The position numbers and the translations under genes were made by a program. From assembly GCF_020171725.1 (NCBI RefSeq), contig NZ_JAIVAJ010000002.1:1-64000 (forward strand): a stretch of DNA of 64,000 bases. The letters run 5' to 3'. Of the stretch, positions 1 through 7,350 are shown piece by piece (position 1 is the first letter of the stretch; each line of letters opens with the position of its first letter). This DNA is from Halobacillus litoralis. GTDB lineage: Bacteria > Bacillota > Bacilli > Bacillales > Halobacillaceae. Under the pieces are notes generated by a model. It worked only from the letters and a program-made list of their open reading frames with translations, ran no database searches and was not told where the DNA came from.

Positions 1-117
1 ATATTGAGCAAAAGAGGGTAAGGAGACCTCTTATCAAGGTCATTTAACGGTTTACATAAAGAAAAAATTACAAATAATGGTATTAGCGCACTATAAGACA
101 TAGTTTCTCAACAAACT

Positions 118-151
118 GGAAGGCAGTGACTATTTATAGTCACTGCCTTCT
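118..151 (-). terminator. Terminator-like hairpin after the PBP gene
   Basis: A long perfect stem (GAAGGCAGTGACTA / TAGTCACTGCCTTC) with a TTTA loop lies 15 bases beyond the stop codon of the penicillin-binding protein gene. The T-tract on the minus strand is weak, so it may act as a 3' end stabiliser as much as a terminator. Bases 1-117 show no gene that I can support. Confidence 0.7.
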
Positions 152-165
152 CGTTAAGAGTGTTA

Positions 166-3123
166 CTATTCGTTGCTTGAATCGTTTTCATTGCCGTCAT
201 TTGAGCCATCACCTTGTTGTCCTGAATCTCCGTCATCAGGATTTGGTTCAGGTTCGGGTTCAGGCTCTGGTTCCGGTTCGGGCTCTGGCTCTGGCTCTGG
301 CTCTGGTTCTGGGTCCGGCTGTGGTTCCGGTTCGGGCTCAGGCTCAGGTGCGCCTGGGTTTCCGACCGTCGCTGTTCCGGATAATCCAGATACAGATCCG
401 AAGTAGTCAACCGCACGGACTGCGTAAATGCCTTCTGCTCCAGAGTAGCTGATTGAATTACTTGTCGTGCTTCCGATAAGGGAGTAGGATCCTCCAGGTA
501 CAGAAGCGCGGTACACACGGTATCCTACGACGTCTCCGCTTCCCGATGCGCCCCAGCTTAGTGCTGAACCACTTGCTGATACGCCTCCTGGCGCAGCTGG
601 TGCCTGACCATCGTTTGGAACGGTAGATGTTGTCGATCCAATGCTTCCGGCTGATGGCAATGCTACATTGCTGAACGCTCCAGTATCAGGTAACAGTTCT
701 CTCAATACAGCAGATGACGTGTATCCATTCTCTTCAAGGAATTCTGGACTAAGTGTCACGCCGCCGCCATCAATGATGAACTCACCGGGGGTATTCGGCC
801 CAGCGACAGCAAGCTGTCCTTGAACTTTTACAAAATTGCCGCTGATCAAGCTGTCATCGACAGTAGTAGGAGCAAATTGAGCGTTGTAAATATCGCTTCT
901 TGCCAGCCCCATTGAACTACACAAATCTGATGCAAGAAGTCCTGATGTGGCACAGTAAGAACGTGTCACTAAACCACCAGGGCTTTGGAAGTTCGTGTCC
1001 GGCACCATCAGTTCAGGACGGATTTTGGATACAGCATTGACGACATCAGTCCATGCGCCTTGTGTGCGGCTGCTGTAGCCACGATCAAGTCCTTTATCCT
1101 TGTCGTATCCCGTCCACATACTGACGGTTACATTCGGGTTAGTCGCAACAAACCACGAGTCTTTGTAATCCTGTGATGTACCCGTTTTTCCTGCCCAGTC
1201 TACGCCCGGGTAGGAAAGCTGGCTTCTGACACGGCTCGCCGTACCGTATTCCAGTACGTCTCTCATGACATCGATCATAAGGTAAGCGGTCTGAGGAGAG
1301 AATACATCAGTCATTGTAGACTCATGCTGATAAATGACCTCTCCATCTTTCGTTTCGATTTTCTCGATCAGGTAAGCGTCTGTGAAACGCCCCATATTTC
1401 CAAATGTTGCATACGCATTCGTGTTTTCTTCTACAGTGAATTCCTTCGCGCCAAGAGCCAGAGAAGGAATTTCATAGTCTACAGCAGAGAATCCATTGAA
1501 TCCCATCTTCTCTAAATAGTTCTTTACTGGGTTCTGAGGTAGGATGTTCACGTACTGCTTAACGGCTGGAATGTTGTAAGACCTGGCCAAAGCGTAACGC
1601 GCCGATACGAAACCGCTGTGTCCTCCAGAGTAGTTGTTTACTTCCGTGGATGTGCCAGGGTAACGGTAAGGGACGTCCGCGATAACAGAGCCCGGCTGAG
1701 CCGCACCCATATCCATACTAGGACCATATACGAGCAATGGTTTCATCGTACTACCGATTGATCTTCTTGCATCTGTAGCATGGTTCAGTTGTTCAATATC
1801 AAAATCACGACCACCAACGAATCCGAGGATCTTACCTGTCTCATTCTCGACGATCATGCTTCCAACCTGAACCGGAAGATTAACGGCTACGCGTTCGCCT
1901 GTTTCAGGGTCCGTTTCGTAAGTCGTTTTATCTCTTCCGTAGTTTTGGTAGGCGTCTTTCACATCCTGCATCGTGTCATAGATGCCTTTATCGATGGTAC
2001 TGTGAATCTTATATCCTCCAGCGCTTAATTCGCGTTCTGCTAGAGTACTATATTCCTGGTTCAACTCATCATTTTCATTAAGTTGTTGCTCGGTATAGCC
2101 ATCTTGTTGGGCTAGTTGAATTTTCAATACATCCTGCGCTCTTTCCTGAATCTCTGTAGTCAGGTAAGGATATCGTACAAAAGCAGATTCTGTAGACTTC
2201 GCCAACGTGCTTTGGTTCACGTCAAACTTCATGGCGGCGTCGTACTCTTCCTGCGTAATGTAATTGGCTTCAAGCATCCGGTCGAGTACTTCGTGCATCC
2301 GGTCGATTCCAGGCTCCAGCCCTTCAGTAGACTTGATTTCTCCGCCATTCGTAAATGGAGTATAGCCGAATGGTGACTGAGGGAGGCCCGCAATGAACGC
2401 GGATTGTGCCAAGTTCAATTCACTTACATCACGACCGAAGATTCCTTTCGCTGCAGCCTGTACACCTGCAATGTTCTGCCCATTCGCATTTCGGCCGAAC
2501 GGAACAATGTTCAAGTAGGCTTCCAAGATGTCTTCTTTTTCAAAGAATCGTTCGATTCTAAGAGCGAGAAGCATTTCCTTTGCTTTACGTTCAAACGACA
2601 CTTCATTCGTCAAAATCTGATTCTTGACTAGCTGCTGGGTCAGTGTACTACCACCGGTCTTAACTGAGGAGTTTGTCACTTCCTGAAGAACAGCACGCAT
2701 GATCGCCTTAGGGACGACACCATTATGTTCTTCGAAGTATTCGTCTTCCGTAGCAATGACGGCGTTTCTCAAATGACCACTGATTTGACTCATTTCAATC
2801 TCTTCACGATATAAATCGGAGCGTACATTACCGAGCATCGTATTTTCATCATTAAAATACATTTCGGAGGTTTCCGAATAGTTATAGATGTTTTGAGTCA
2901 GCTGCTCTTTACTTTCAATGGGCTGGTCTTTCACGAGGGAAGCAAAGTACCCTGCACCAACACCTCCGGCAAAGAAAAGGCCGACCACACCGATAATGAT
3001 GAAAAATAAAATAATATTCCAAACGACATCATACGTAATTCGTGTGTTCTTCTGGATTAAGCCATTTTGCCAAAAAGACTTGAAATCCCATTTATTTCGC
3101 CCATTTTTCTGGTTATCAGACAT
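166..3123 (-). CDS. Class A penicillin-binding protein (transglycosylase/transpeptidase)
   Basis: Bifunctional peptidoglycan synthase acting outside the membrane. It polymerises lipid II (GT51 domain) and cross-links stem peptides (transpeptidase domain). A short cytoplasmic N-terminus is followed by one membrane anchor (about residues 34-57). The GT51 motifs are EDEYFEEHNG (about 126) and GGSTLTQQLVKN (about 157). The transpeptidase motifs are STMK (S458, K461), SYN (S515) and KTGTS (K646). A fibronectin-III-like domain (about 850-925) comes before an acidic Pro-Glu tail running to residue 985. I placed the start at 3123 because the strong AGGGGG site is about 7 bases upstream of it; the ATG at 3129 is too close. 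It is divergent from tyrS. It belongs to the PonA/PbpG/PbpF group; I cannot say which is the orthologue. Confidence 0.93.
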   Translation of the reverse strand: MSDNQKNGRNKWDFKSFWQNGLIQKNTRITYDVVWNIILFFIIIGVVGLFFAGGVGAGYFASLVKDQPIESKEQLTQNIYNYSETSEMYFNDENTMLGNVRSDLYREEIEMSQISGHLRNAVIATEDEYFEEHNGVVPKAIMRAVLQEVTNSSVKTGGSTLTQQLVKNQILTNEVSFERKAKEMLLALRIERFFEKEDILEAYLNIVPFGRNANGQNIAGVQAAAKGIFGRDVSELNLAQSAFIAGLPQSPFGYTPFTNGGEIKSTEGLEPGIDRMHEVLDRMLEANYITQEEYDAAMKFDVNQSTLAKSTESAFVRYPYLTTEIQERAQDVLKIQLAQQDGYTEQQLNENDELNQEYSTLAERELSAGGYKIHSTIDKGIYDTMQDVKDAYQNYGRDKTTYETDPETGERVAVNLPVQVGSMIVENETGKILGFVGGRDFDIEQLNHATDARRSIGSTMKPLLVYGPSMDMGAAQPGSVIADVPYRYPGTSTEVNNYSGGHSGFVSARYALARSYNIPAVKQYVNILPQNPVKNYLEKMGFNGFSAVDYEIPSLALGAKEFTVEENTNAYATFGNMGRFTDAYLIEKIETKDGEVIYQHESTMTDVFSPQTAYLMIDVMRDVLEYGTASRVRSQLSYPGVDWAGKTGTSQDYKDSWFVATNPNVTVSMWTGYDKDKGLDRGYSSRTQGAWTDVVNAVSKIRPELMVPDTNFQSPGGLVTRSYCATSGLLASDLCSSMGLARSDIYNAQFAPTTVDDSLISGNFVKVQGQLAVAGPNTPGEFIIDGGGVTLSPEFLEENGYTSSAVLRELLPDTGAFSNVALPSAGSIGSTTSTVPNDGQAPAAPGGVSASGSALSWGASGSGDVVGYRVYRASVPGGSYSLIGSTTSNSISYSGAEGIYAVRAVDYFGSVSGLSGTATVGNPGAPEPEPEPEPQPDPEPEPEPEPEPEPEPEPEPEPEPNPDDGDSGQQGDGSNDGNENDSSNE
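239..352. repeat. Hexameric tandem repeat coding for a Pro-Glu tail
   Basis: About nineteen imperfect six-base units (GGCTCT/GGTTCC type on the plus strand, coding Pro-Glu on the minus strand) form the C-terminal tail of the penicillin-binding protein. A few units are changed to Pro-Gln, Pro-Asp or Pro-Asn. Such arrays can gain or lose units by replication slippage, so tail length may differ between strains. The open frame on the opposite strand (Ser-Gly repeats) is a shadow of the repeat. Confidence 0.9.
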
Positions 3124-3152
3124 TATCATACCCCCTAAAAAATCCACACATA

Positions 3153-3181
3153 ATTATAACATACGTCGATAAGTTAGGACA
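3153..3181 (-). promoter_or_regulatory. Extended -10 promoter for the PBP gene
   Basis: On the minus strand TGTTATAAT gives a perfect -10 (TATAAT, 3153-3158) with an upstream TGn extension, about 30 bases before the start codon. The -35 position (TGTCCT) is poor, as is common for extended -10 promoters. Confidence 0.6.
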
Positions 3182-3242
3182 TATTTCCATCGAATCATCT
3201 TGTTGCTTTTTTATTTTAGATATGATAAATATAGATATACAG

Positions 3243-3487
3243 TTTTATAAGCGTGCGTTGAAGGATTGCAGTAGAGGATCAAATCCCTGTTCCCAGAGAG
3301 CTGGCGGTGGTGGAAGCCAGTACAGATTTGAACTTGAAATACGGTCTGGAGCGGATCTTCTGGTATGAATCAGAAGACGGCTTATTGGAGCCGTTATCGA
3401 TACAAGTGGCGCAGTGATGCGCAACAAGGGTGGTACCGCGAATAGACCTCGTCCCTTTTCCAGGGAGGAGGTCTATTTTTTTTGGTC
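3243..3487 (+). promoter_or_regulatory. T-box leader of tyrS
   Basis: This is a tRNA-sensing leader RNA that controls tyrS by transcription antitermination. The T-box core AAGGGTGGTACCGCG is at 3426-3440. It is directly followed by a strong terminator (AATAGACCTCGTCCC / GGGAGGAGGTCTATT plus T-run, 3441-3487), whose left arm can instead pair with the T-box sequence. Upstream is a stem I with a GGTGGTGGAAGCC apical region. The TAC triplet at 3340-3342 in the specifier-loop position fits tyrosine; that assignment is inferred. A weak promoter (TTGCTT 3203, TAAATA 3226) may start the transcript. Uncharged tRNA-Tyr would favour readthrough. Confidence 0.92.
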
Positions 3488-3615
3488 TGCTGAGGCAGGT
3501 TTGTTCGATGTTAGAGCCAAACGTTGCATTCTTCGTCGAACTTCCGCCCTCAGTCCATAGAGCCTCTGTACTACTTTATCGGCTGACGGACTTACATTAC
3601 AAAGGGGTGTCAGAA

Positions 3616-4881
3616 ATGGAATTACTAAAAGACTTGGAACAACGTGGGTTGATCAACCAGGTAACAGATGAAGAAGGATTACAAAAGCATTTAAGTGAGA
3701 AGCAAGTGACGTTGTACTGCGGCTTTGACCCGACAGCAGACAGCCTTCACATCGGCCACCTTCTTCCGTTGATGATGCTGAAACGTTTCCAAAAAGCTGG
3801 TCACAGGCCCATTGCACTAGTTGGTGGGGGTACAGGAATGATCGGCGACCCAAGTGGCCGTTCGACAGAGCGTCAGCTGAATACGGCTGAGGTTGTTCTC
3901 GGCTACAGTGAAAGCATAAAGAATCAAATGGCTAAGGTCTTGAACTTTGACGAAGGAGAAAATGCTGCGGTTGCAAGAAACAACCACGAGTGGCTTTCTG
4001 AAATCACGGTCATTGATTTCCTTCGTGATACAGGGAAGCATTTCGGAATCAACTACATGTTGGCAAAGGATTCCGTTGAATCCAGAATCGAAAATGGAAT
4101 CAGCTTCACAGAATTCACATACATGATTCTTCAATCTCTCGACTTCCAGAAGCTTTACGAAAAAGAAAACTGCACGCTTCAGATCGGTGGAAGTGACCAG
4201 TGGGGGAACATTACGGCAGGTCTTGAACTGCTTCGTCGTACGGCAGCTGGTGAGCGAGAAGTCGAAGCGTACGGCATGACGATTCCGTTGATTACAAAGG
4301 CAGACGGAACGAAATTTGGTAAAACGGCAGGTGGAGCGGTCTGGCTTGACCCTAAGAAGACGACACCTTACGAGTTCTACCAGTTCTGGATCAACGCAGA
4401 CGACCGTGATGTGATCCGCTTCTTGAAGTACTTCACGTTCCTTTCTCTTGAAGAGATTGCAGAGCTTGAAAAAGAAGTCGAAACACAGCCGGAGAAGCGT
4501 GTCGCACAACGCCGCCTGGCAGAAGAGATGACGGTTCTCGTGCATGACGAAAAAGCTTTAGAGCAGGCAGAGCGCATTACAGAGGCTCTGTTCAGTGGTG
4601 ATATCAAGTCTCTTTCAGGAGATGAGATTGAGCAAGGATTCAAAGATGTTCCGGCATACAGCTCAGACGAAAAAGAACCACAGCTTCTACAACTTCTTGT
4701 CGATTCAGGCATTGCTTCTTCTAAGCGTCAGGCAAGAGAAGACATTTCGAACGGAGCGATCTACATTAACGGGGAACGGAATCAGGACTTGAAGCACACG
4801 ATCAATGAAGAAGATCGTATTGAAGACCGGTTTACCATTATTCGTCGTGGTAAGAAGAAATACTTCCTTGTTCGTTTCTAA
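3616..4881 (+). CDS. tyrS: Tyrosyl-tRNA synthetase
   Basis: Class I aminoacyl-tRNA synthetase that charges tRNA-Tyr in the cytoplasm. The 421 residues match the bacterial TyrRS family. The HIGH signature is at residues 45-48, the KFGKT loop at 233-237, and a C-terminal S4-like RNA-binding domain covers about 354-421. I chose the ATG at 3616, which has AAAGGGGTG just upstream; an upstream in-frame ATG at 3430 lies inside the T-box terminator and is not credible. The gene is transcribed alone, between its T-box leader and its own terminator at 4928-4957. Confidence 0.97.
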   Translation: MELLKDLEQRGLINQVTDEEGLQKHLSEKQVTLYCGFDPTADSLHIGHLLPLMMLKRFQKAGHRPIALVGGGTGMIGDPSGRSTERQLNTAEVVLGYSESIKNQMAKVLNFDEGENAAVARNNHEWLSEITVIDFLRDTGKHFGINYMLAKDSVESRIENGISFTEFTYMILQSLDFQKLYEKENCTLQIGGSDQWGNITAGLELLRRTAAGEREVEAYGMTIPLITKADGTKFGKTAGGAVWLDPKKTTPYEFYQFWINADDRDVIRFLKYFTFLSLEEIAELEKEVETQPEKRVAQRRLAEEMTVLVHDEKALEQAERITEALFSGDIKSLSGDEIEQGFKDVPAYSSDEKEPQLLQLLVDSGIASSKRQAREDISNGAIYINGERNQDLKHTINEEDRIEDRFTIIRRGKKKYFLVRF

Positions 4882-4927
4882 TTAGAATAAGAGAAAGGGT
4901 TGAGTATAGTCTCTCAGCCTGTGAGAA

Positions 4928-4957
4928 GCCTGGACGGTTATCGTCCGGGCTTTTTTT
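4928..4957 (+). terminator. Terminator of tyrS
   Basis: GCCTGGACGG / CCGTCCGGGC-type stem around a TTAT loop followed by seven T, 46 bases after the tyrS stop codon. Confidence 0.92.
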
Positions 4958-5059
4958 ATGGAGGGGGGGCTGATTGAGAATGTAGTCAAATGAAGCATCA
5001 TAAGCAGGGTGTGATTGACGCTTTGGTATGATGTAGAAAAGGAGGAGAGCTAAATAACA

Positions 5060-5104
5060 TAGAAAAAGCCCTCGAACACTTCGAAAAGCATTCAAGGGCT
5101 TGAT
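5060..5104 (-). terminator. Distal copy of an rpsD-type terminator
   Basis: On the minus strand AAGCCCT..AGGGCTT forms a stem followed by a T-run. It lies downstream of the second copy of the rpsD 3' end (5121-5138). It would be the natural rpsD terminator if the 5.1-6.4 kb islet were removed. It may now serve the orphan gene at 5322-6092. Confidence 0.7.
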
Positions 5105-5120
5105 TATATCGCTATTAGAA

Positions 5121-5138
5121 TCGACTCTATTAACGAGA
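5121..5138. repeat. 18-bp direct repeat of the rpsD 3' end (distal copy)
   Basis: TCGACTCTATTAACGAGA is identical to 6371-6388, which covers the last codons and stop of rpsD plus nine downstream bases. The two copies bound the AT-rich islet and look like attL/attR of an element that inserted at the rpsD tail. The function as an attachment site is inferred. Confidence 0.7.
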
Positions 5139-5148
5139 CATATTTTTA

Positions 5149-5298
5149 TTGAGCAAAGTCCATTTACTCTCATTTGATGAAATCGCCAAAATAACTGACC
5201 TTAATAAAGGGACAGTTCAAAGTAACATCAGAGCTGTCGAACAGAGATTAGATAAAATAATTAGGCATTTACTCGAAAAGGAAATTCAGGTTAGTTAA
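5149..5298 (+). pseudogene. Sigma-region-4-like helix-turn-helix fragment
   Basis: A 49-residue open frame starting at a TTG reads FDEIAKITDLNKGTVQSNIR and continues with a basic helix. This resembles region 4 of sigma-70-family factors or phage sigma-like activators. There is no good ribosome binding site, the first half of any such protein is missing, and an in-frame stop lies 16 bases upstream. I read it as the 3' remnant of a regulator gene left at the edge of the islet. It might still be a very small HTH protein. Confidence 0.4.
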
Positions 5299-5321
5299 GG
5301 AGAAAAGCGCGGCTGTGCTCT

Positions 5322-6092
5322 TTAACTATTTTTATTTTGATGAGCTACTGCAATTTCTATAATATCTTGCATGTATTTTTCATATTCATCAAAAGTCTGA
5401 GAGAGATCTTGTATATGTGTATCAGCCCAGTCGCTATCGTGTTCATCTTTCAGGAATAAATCGTAAGTATAAGGATAGTTTAATTTCTTTTTTAGCTCAT
5501 CTCGGATTTCAATAAAACTATCTTTGTGATAGGACCAATCGTCGTCGGTAATGTGTAGAGTGTCTTGAGATTCTAGAAATGATAATTTTTCTGAAACAAT
5601 AGGGTCTATTTCTTTGAAGGTGTTACTGATTTCAAGTTTTTGCTGCTTTCCTTCAAGGTAGCTTATTTGGGACTTAAGGCTGTCGGTCTTTTCATGTAAT
5701 TCTATTGTTTGATTTAGCTTTTTAGTTAGCACTCTAAGCTTTGAGGTCATAATACCATCTTTTGACTTAACTTCCTTCTCACTTCTTATGACTTCTTGAT
5801 AAGCAACTGATACATCTTCAAAATATTTTTTAGTCTCTTCTTTGATTTTATCTATTTCCTCAAGCCGTTCCTCATAGTTCTCTTTATATTTTTTGTTTAA
5901 ATACATAATCACAAATGTTGTGACCAATCCAACAATCGCTATCAATATGGTGAAATAGGTCATTACATAGGAAAGGTTATTTTGAAGTGCGGATATTCTG
6001 TCGTCCTTAAAACTCGAAATCAACTCATTTAGCTTTTCGTTGGTCACAGTAGTGTTAGTAGTTAAAAACATACTAAGAGTCACTTTCAACAT
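5322..6092 (-). CDS. Orphan membrane-anchored coiled-coil protein
   Basis: I do not recognise a family. The 256-residue protein has a short N-terminal segment, one transmembrane helix (about residues 43-65), then a long charged coiled-coil region (about 70-160) and an acidic C-terminal part without visible catalytic motifs. The likely topology is a single anchor with a cytoplasmic coiled coil, but this is inferred. The start is the ATG at 6092 with AGGA six bases upstream; the GTG at 6098 overlaps that site. The gene is clearly richer in A and T than its neighbours and sits inside the islet bounded by the rpsD direct repeats, which suggests horizontal gain. Similar single-anchor coiled-coil proteins occur in phages and defence islands, but nothing here proves such a role. 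Confidence 0.75.
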   Translation of the reverse strand: MLKVTLSMFLTTNTTVTNEKLNELISSFKDDRISALQNNLSYVMTYFTILIAIVGLVTTFVIMYLNKKYKENYEERLEEIDKIKEETKKYFEDVSVAYQEVIRSEKEVKSKDGIMTSKLRVLTKKLNQTIELHEKTDSLKSQISYLEGKQQKLEISNTFKEIDPIVSEKLSFLESQDTLHITDDDWSYHKDSFIEIRDELKKKLNYPYTYDLFLKDEHDSDWADTHIQDLSQTFDEYEKYMQDIIEIAVAHQNKNS

Positions 6093-6300
6093 TATCACTC
6101 CTACAATTTCTATCGGATTATGGAAAACTTTGCATTTTTGTATAGGCTATTGATAAATTTGCAAAGTGTCAATTGATTAGCTTTAATGAAAGTTCTTTAC
6201 ATCCGGCTGCCCACACAATATTTATGAACTCTTCATACTATCTACAACGATAATTCGCCCCAGAATAGAGCATATGTTTGCACTATTTTGCAAAGTAGAC
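6093..6300. other. AT-rich intergenic region with three CTTTGCA / TTTGCAAAG motifs
   Basis: There is no gene between the orphan coiled-coil gene and the rpsD terminator. The region carries the motif ACTTTGCA at 6127-6134 and two longer copies, TTTGCAAAGTGTC (6158-6170) and TTTGCAAAGTAGAC (6287-6300). The shared palindromic core CTTTGCAAAG may be an operator or a recombinase/excisionase arm site. That is a guess from repetition alone. Confidence 0.35.
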
Positions 6301-6350
6301 AAAAAACAAAAAAGCCCCGAAACGTTGGTATAACAACGTTTCTAAGGCTT
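6301..6350 (-). terminator. Proximal terminator after rpsD
   Basis: On the minus strand AAGCC..GAAACGTTG / CAACGTTTC..GGCTT followed by a T-rich tract, about 30 bases after the rpsD stop. It differs in sequence from the distal copy at 5060-5104, as expected if it arrived with the islet. Confidence 0.85.
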
Positions 6351-6370
6351 TTATTGCTAAGATATACTTT

Positions 6371-6388
6371 TCGACTCTATTAACGAGA
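6371..6388. repeat. 18-bp direct repeat at the rpsD 3' end (proximal copy)
   Basis: Identical to 5121-5138. This copy contains the rpsD stop codon and last two codons (Ser-Arg). Confidence 0.75.
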
Positions 6389-6982
6389 GTAGAATTCAAC
6401 GATAAGCGCTTCGTTGATTTCAGAAGGAAGCTCAGAACGTTCAGGGAAACGAGAGTACGTACCTTCACGCTTGTCTTCATCGAAAGTAAGGTATTCAGGA
6501 ACGAAGTTGTTTACTTCGATTGCTTCTTCGACAACGTTAAGCTTTTGAGATTTTTCACGAAGGCTGATCGTTTGACCAGGAGCTACGCGGTAAGATGGGA
6601 TGTCAACGCGACCACCATCTACAGTTACGTGACCGTGAGTAACTAGCTGACGAGCTTGGTTACGCGTACGAGCTAGACCTAAACGGTACACTAGGTTGTC
6701 CAGACGAGACTCAAGAAGAACCATGAAGTTCTCACCGTGGATACCTTTCATGTTACCAGCTTGGTCGAATAGACGACGGAATTGACGCTCAGTCAAGCCG
6801 TACATGAAACGAAGCTTCTGCTTCTCTTGAAGCTGAAGACCGTATTCAGAAAGTTTTTTACGTTGGTTTGGACCGTGTTGTCCGGGAGCGTAAGGGCGCT
6901 TTTCAAGTTCCTTACCAGTTCCGCTTAAAGAAATACCATAACGACGTGATTTTTTCCAGGTTGGACCTGTATAACGTGCCAT
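6380..6982 (-). CDS. rpsD: Ribosomal protein S4
   Basis: Primary 16S rRNA-binding protein of the small ribosomal subunit, also known in Bacillus to repress its own gene through the mRNA leader. The 200 residues start [16 protein letters not shown] and contain the S4 RNA-binding fold (about residues 90-150: [13 protein letters not shown] followed by [13 protein letters not shown]). The start at 6982 has a strong AAAGGAGG site; in-frame upstream codons belong to the leader. It is monocistronic with its own promoter and terminator. The last codons are part of the 18-bp repeat that recurs at 5121-5138. Confidence 0.98.
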   Translation of the reverse strand: MARYTGPTWKKSRRYGISLSGTGKELEKRPYAPGQHGPNQRKKLSEYGLQLQEKQKLRFMYGLTERQFRRLFDQAGNMKGIHGENFMVLLESRLDNLVYRLGLARTRNQARQLVTHGHVTVDGGRVDIPSYRVAPGQTISLREKSQKLNVVEEAIEVNNFVPEYLTFDEDKREGTYSRFPERSELPSEINEALIVEFYSR

Positions 6983-7166
6983 AGGAATTTCCTCCTTTGT
7001 ATTTTTATTTTGTATAAAATAAAAACCGTGTGTGTCCTTGTTCCGTTGCACATTATGTTTTCATGCACCATCGCTCCAGCAGCAGAGAGTTACACGATGC
7101 ACCTCTTAATAGAGGAACAAAATGTACACAACGGCGGCTCACAAAGGCTGCCATTTATTTTACACA
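6983..7166 (-). promoter_or_regulatory. Structured rpsD leader (S4 autoregulation)
   Basis: About 180 nt of leader separate the promoter from the start codon. Complementary segments near the two ends (GTGTACATTTTGTTCC and GGAACAAGGACACAC on the minus strand) can fold into a long-range helix. This matches the known S4-binding leader of Bacillus rpsD, where excess S4 represses translation. The exact fold was not computed. Confidence 0.6.
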
Positions 7167-7172
7167 ACGACC

Positions 7173-7201
7173 ATTATAATTTTTATTCGGGGATAAGTCA
7201 A
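7173..7201 (-). promoter_or_regulatory. Sigma-A promoter of rpsD
   Basis: Minus strand TTGACT (7196-7201), 17-base spacer, TATAAT (7173-7178): a near-consensus strong promoter, as expected for a ribosomal protein gene. Confidence 0.88.
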
Positions 7202-7301
7202 GTTCTCTAACAAATTTATTAGGTTTAAATTTAAGTTTACAAGGGGATTTAGAAAAAATAAAATTTTTACACAGTTCAACTCGTTCTAAGGTGTAAAGTA
7301 G

Positions 7302-7310
7302 TGGTACAAT
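7302..7310 (+). promoter_or_regulatory. Extended -10 promoter of ytrP
   Basis: TGGTACAAT gives a TGn-extended -10 about 40 bases before the ytrP start. The -35 region is not recognisable. Confidence 0.5.
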
Positions 7311-7350
7311 AGACTCAAGTGTAAATGTGAAGAAGAGAAAGGTGTGAATA

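Noticed and set aside
1..117. Gene at the left edge
   Set aside because: No open frame with start signals and no recognisable coding similarity in the first 117 bases.
173..406. Ser-Gly repeat open frame on the plus strand
   Set aside because: Antisense shadow of the Pro-Glu codon array of the penicillin-binding protein.
3817..4545. 242-residue frame antisense to tyrS
   Set aside because: Lies fully inside tyrS on the other strand; composition follows the codon pattern of tyrS and there is no start signal.
4838..5173. 111-residue frame on the minus strand after tyrS
   Set aside because: Covers the tyrS terminator and the distal rpsD-type terminator; sequence is not protein-like.
7010..7210. 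66-residue plus-strand frame in the rpsD leader
   Set aside because: It overlaps the rpsD promoter and structured leader on the other strand and has no expression signals.
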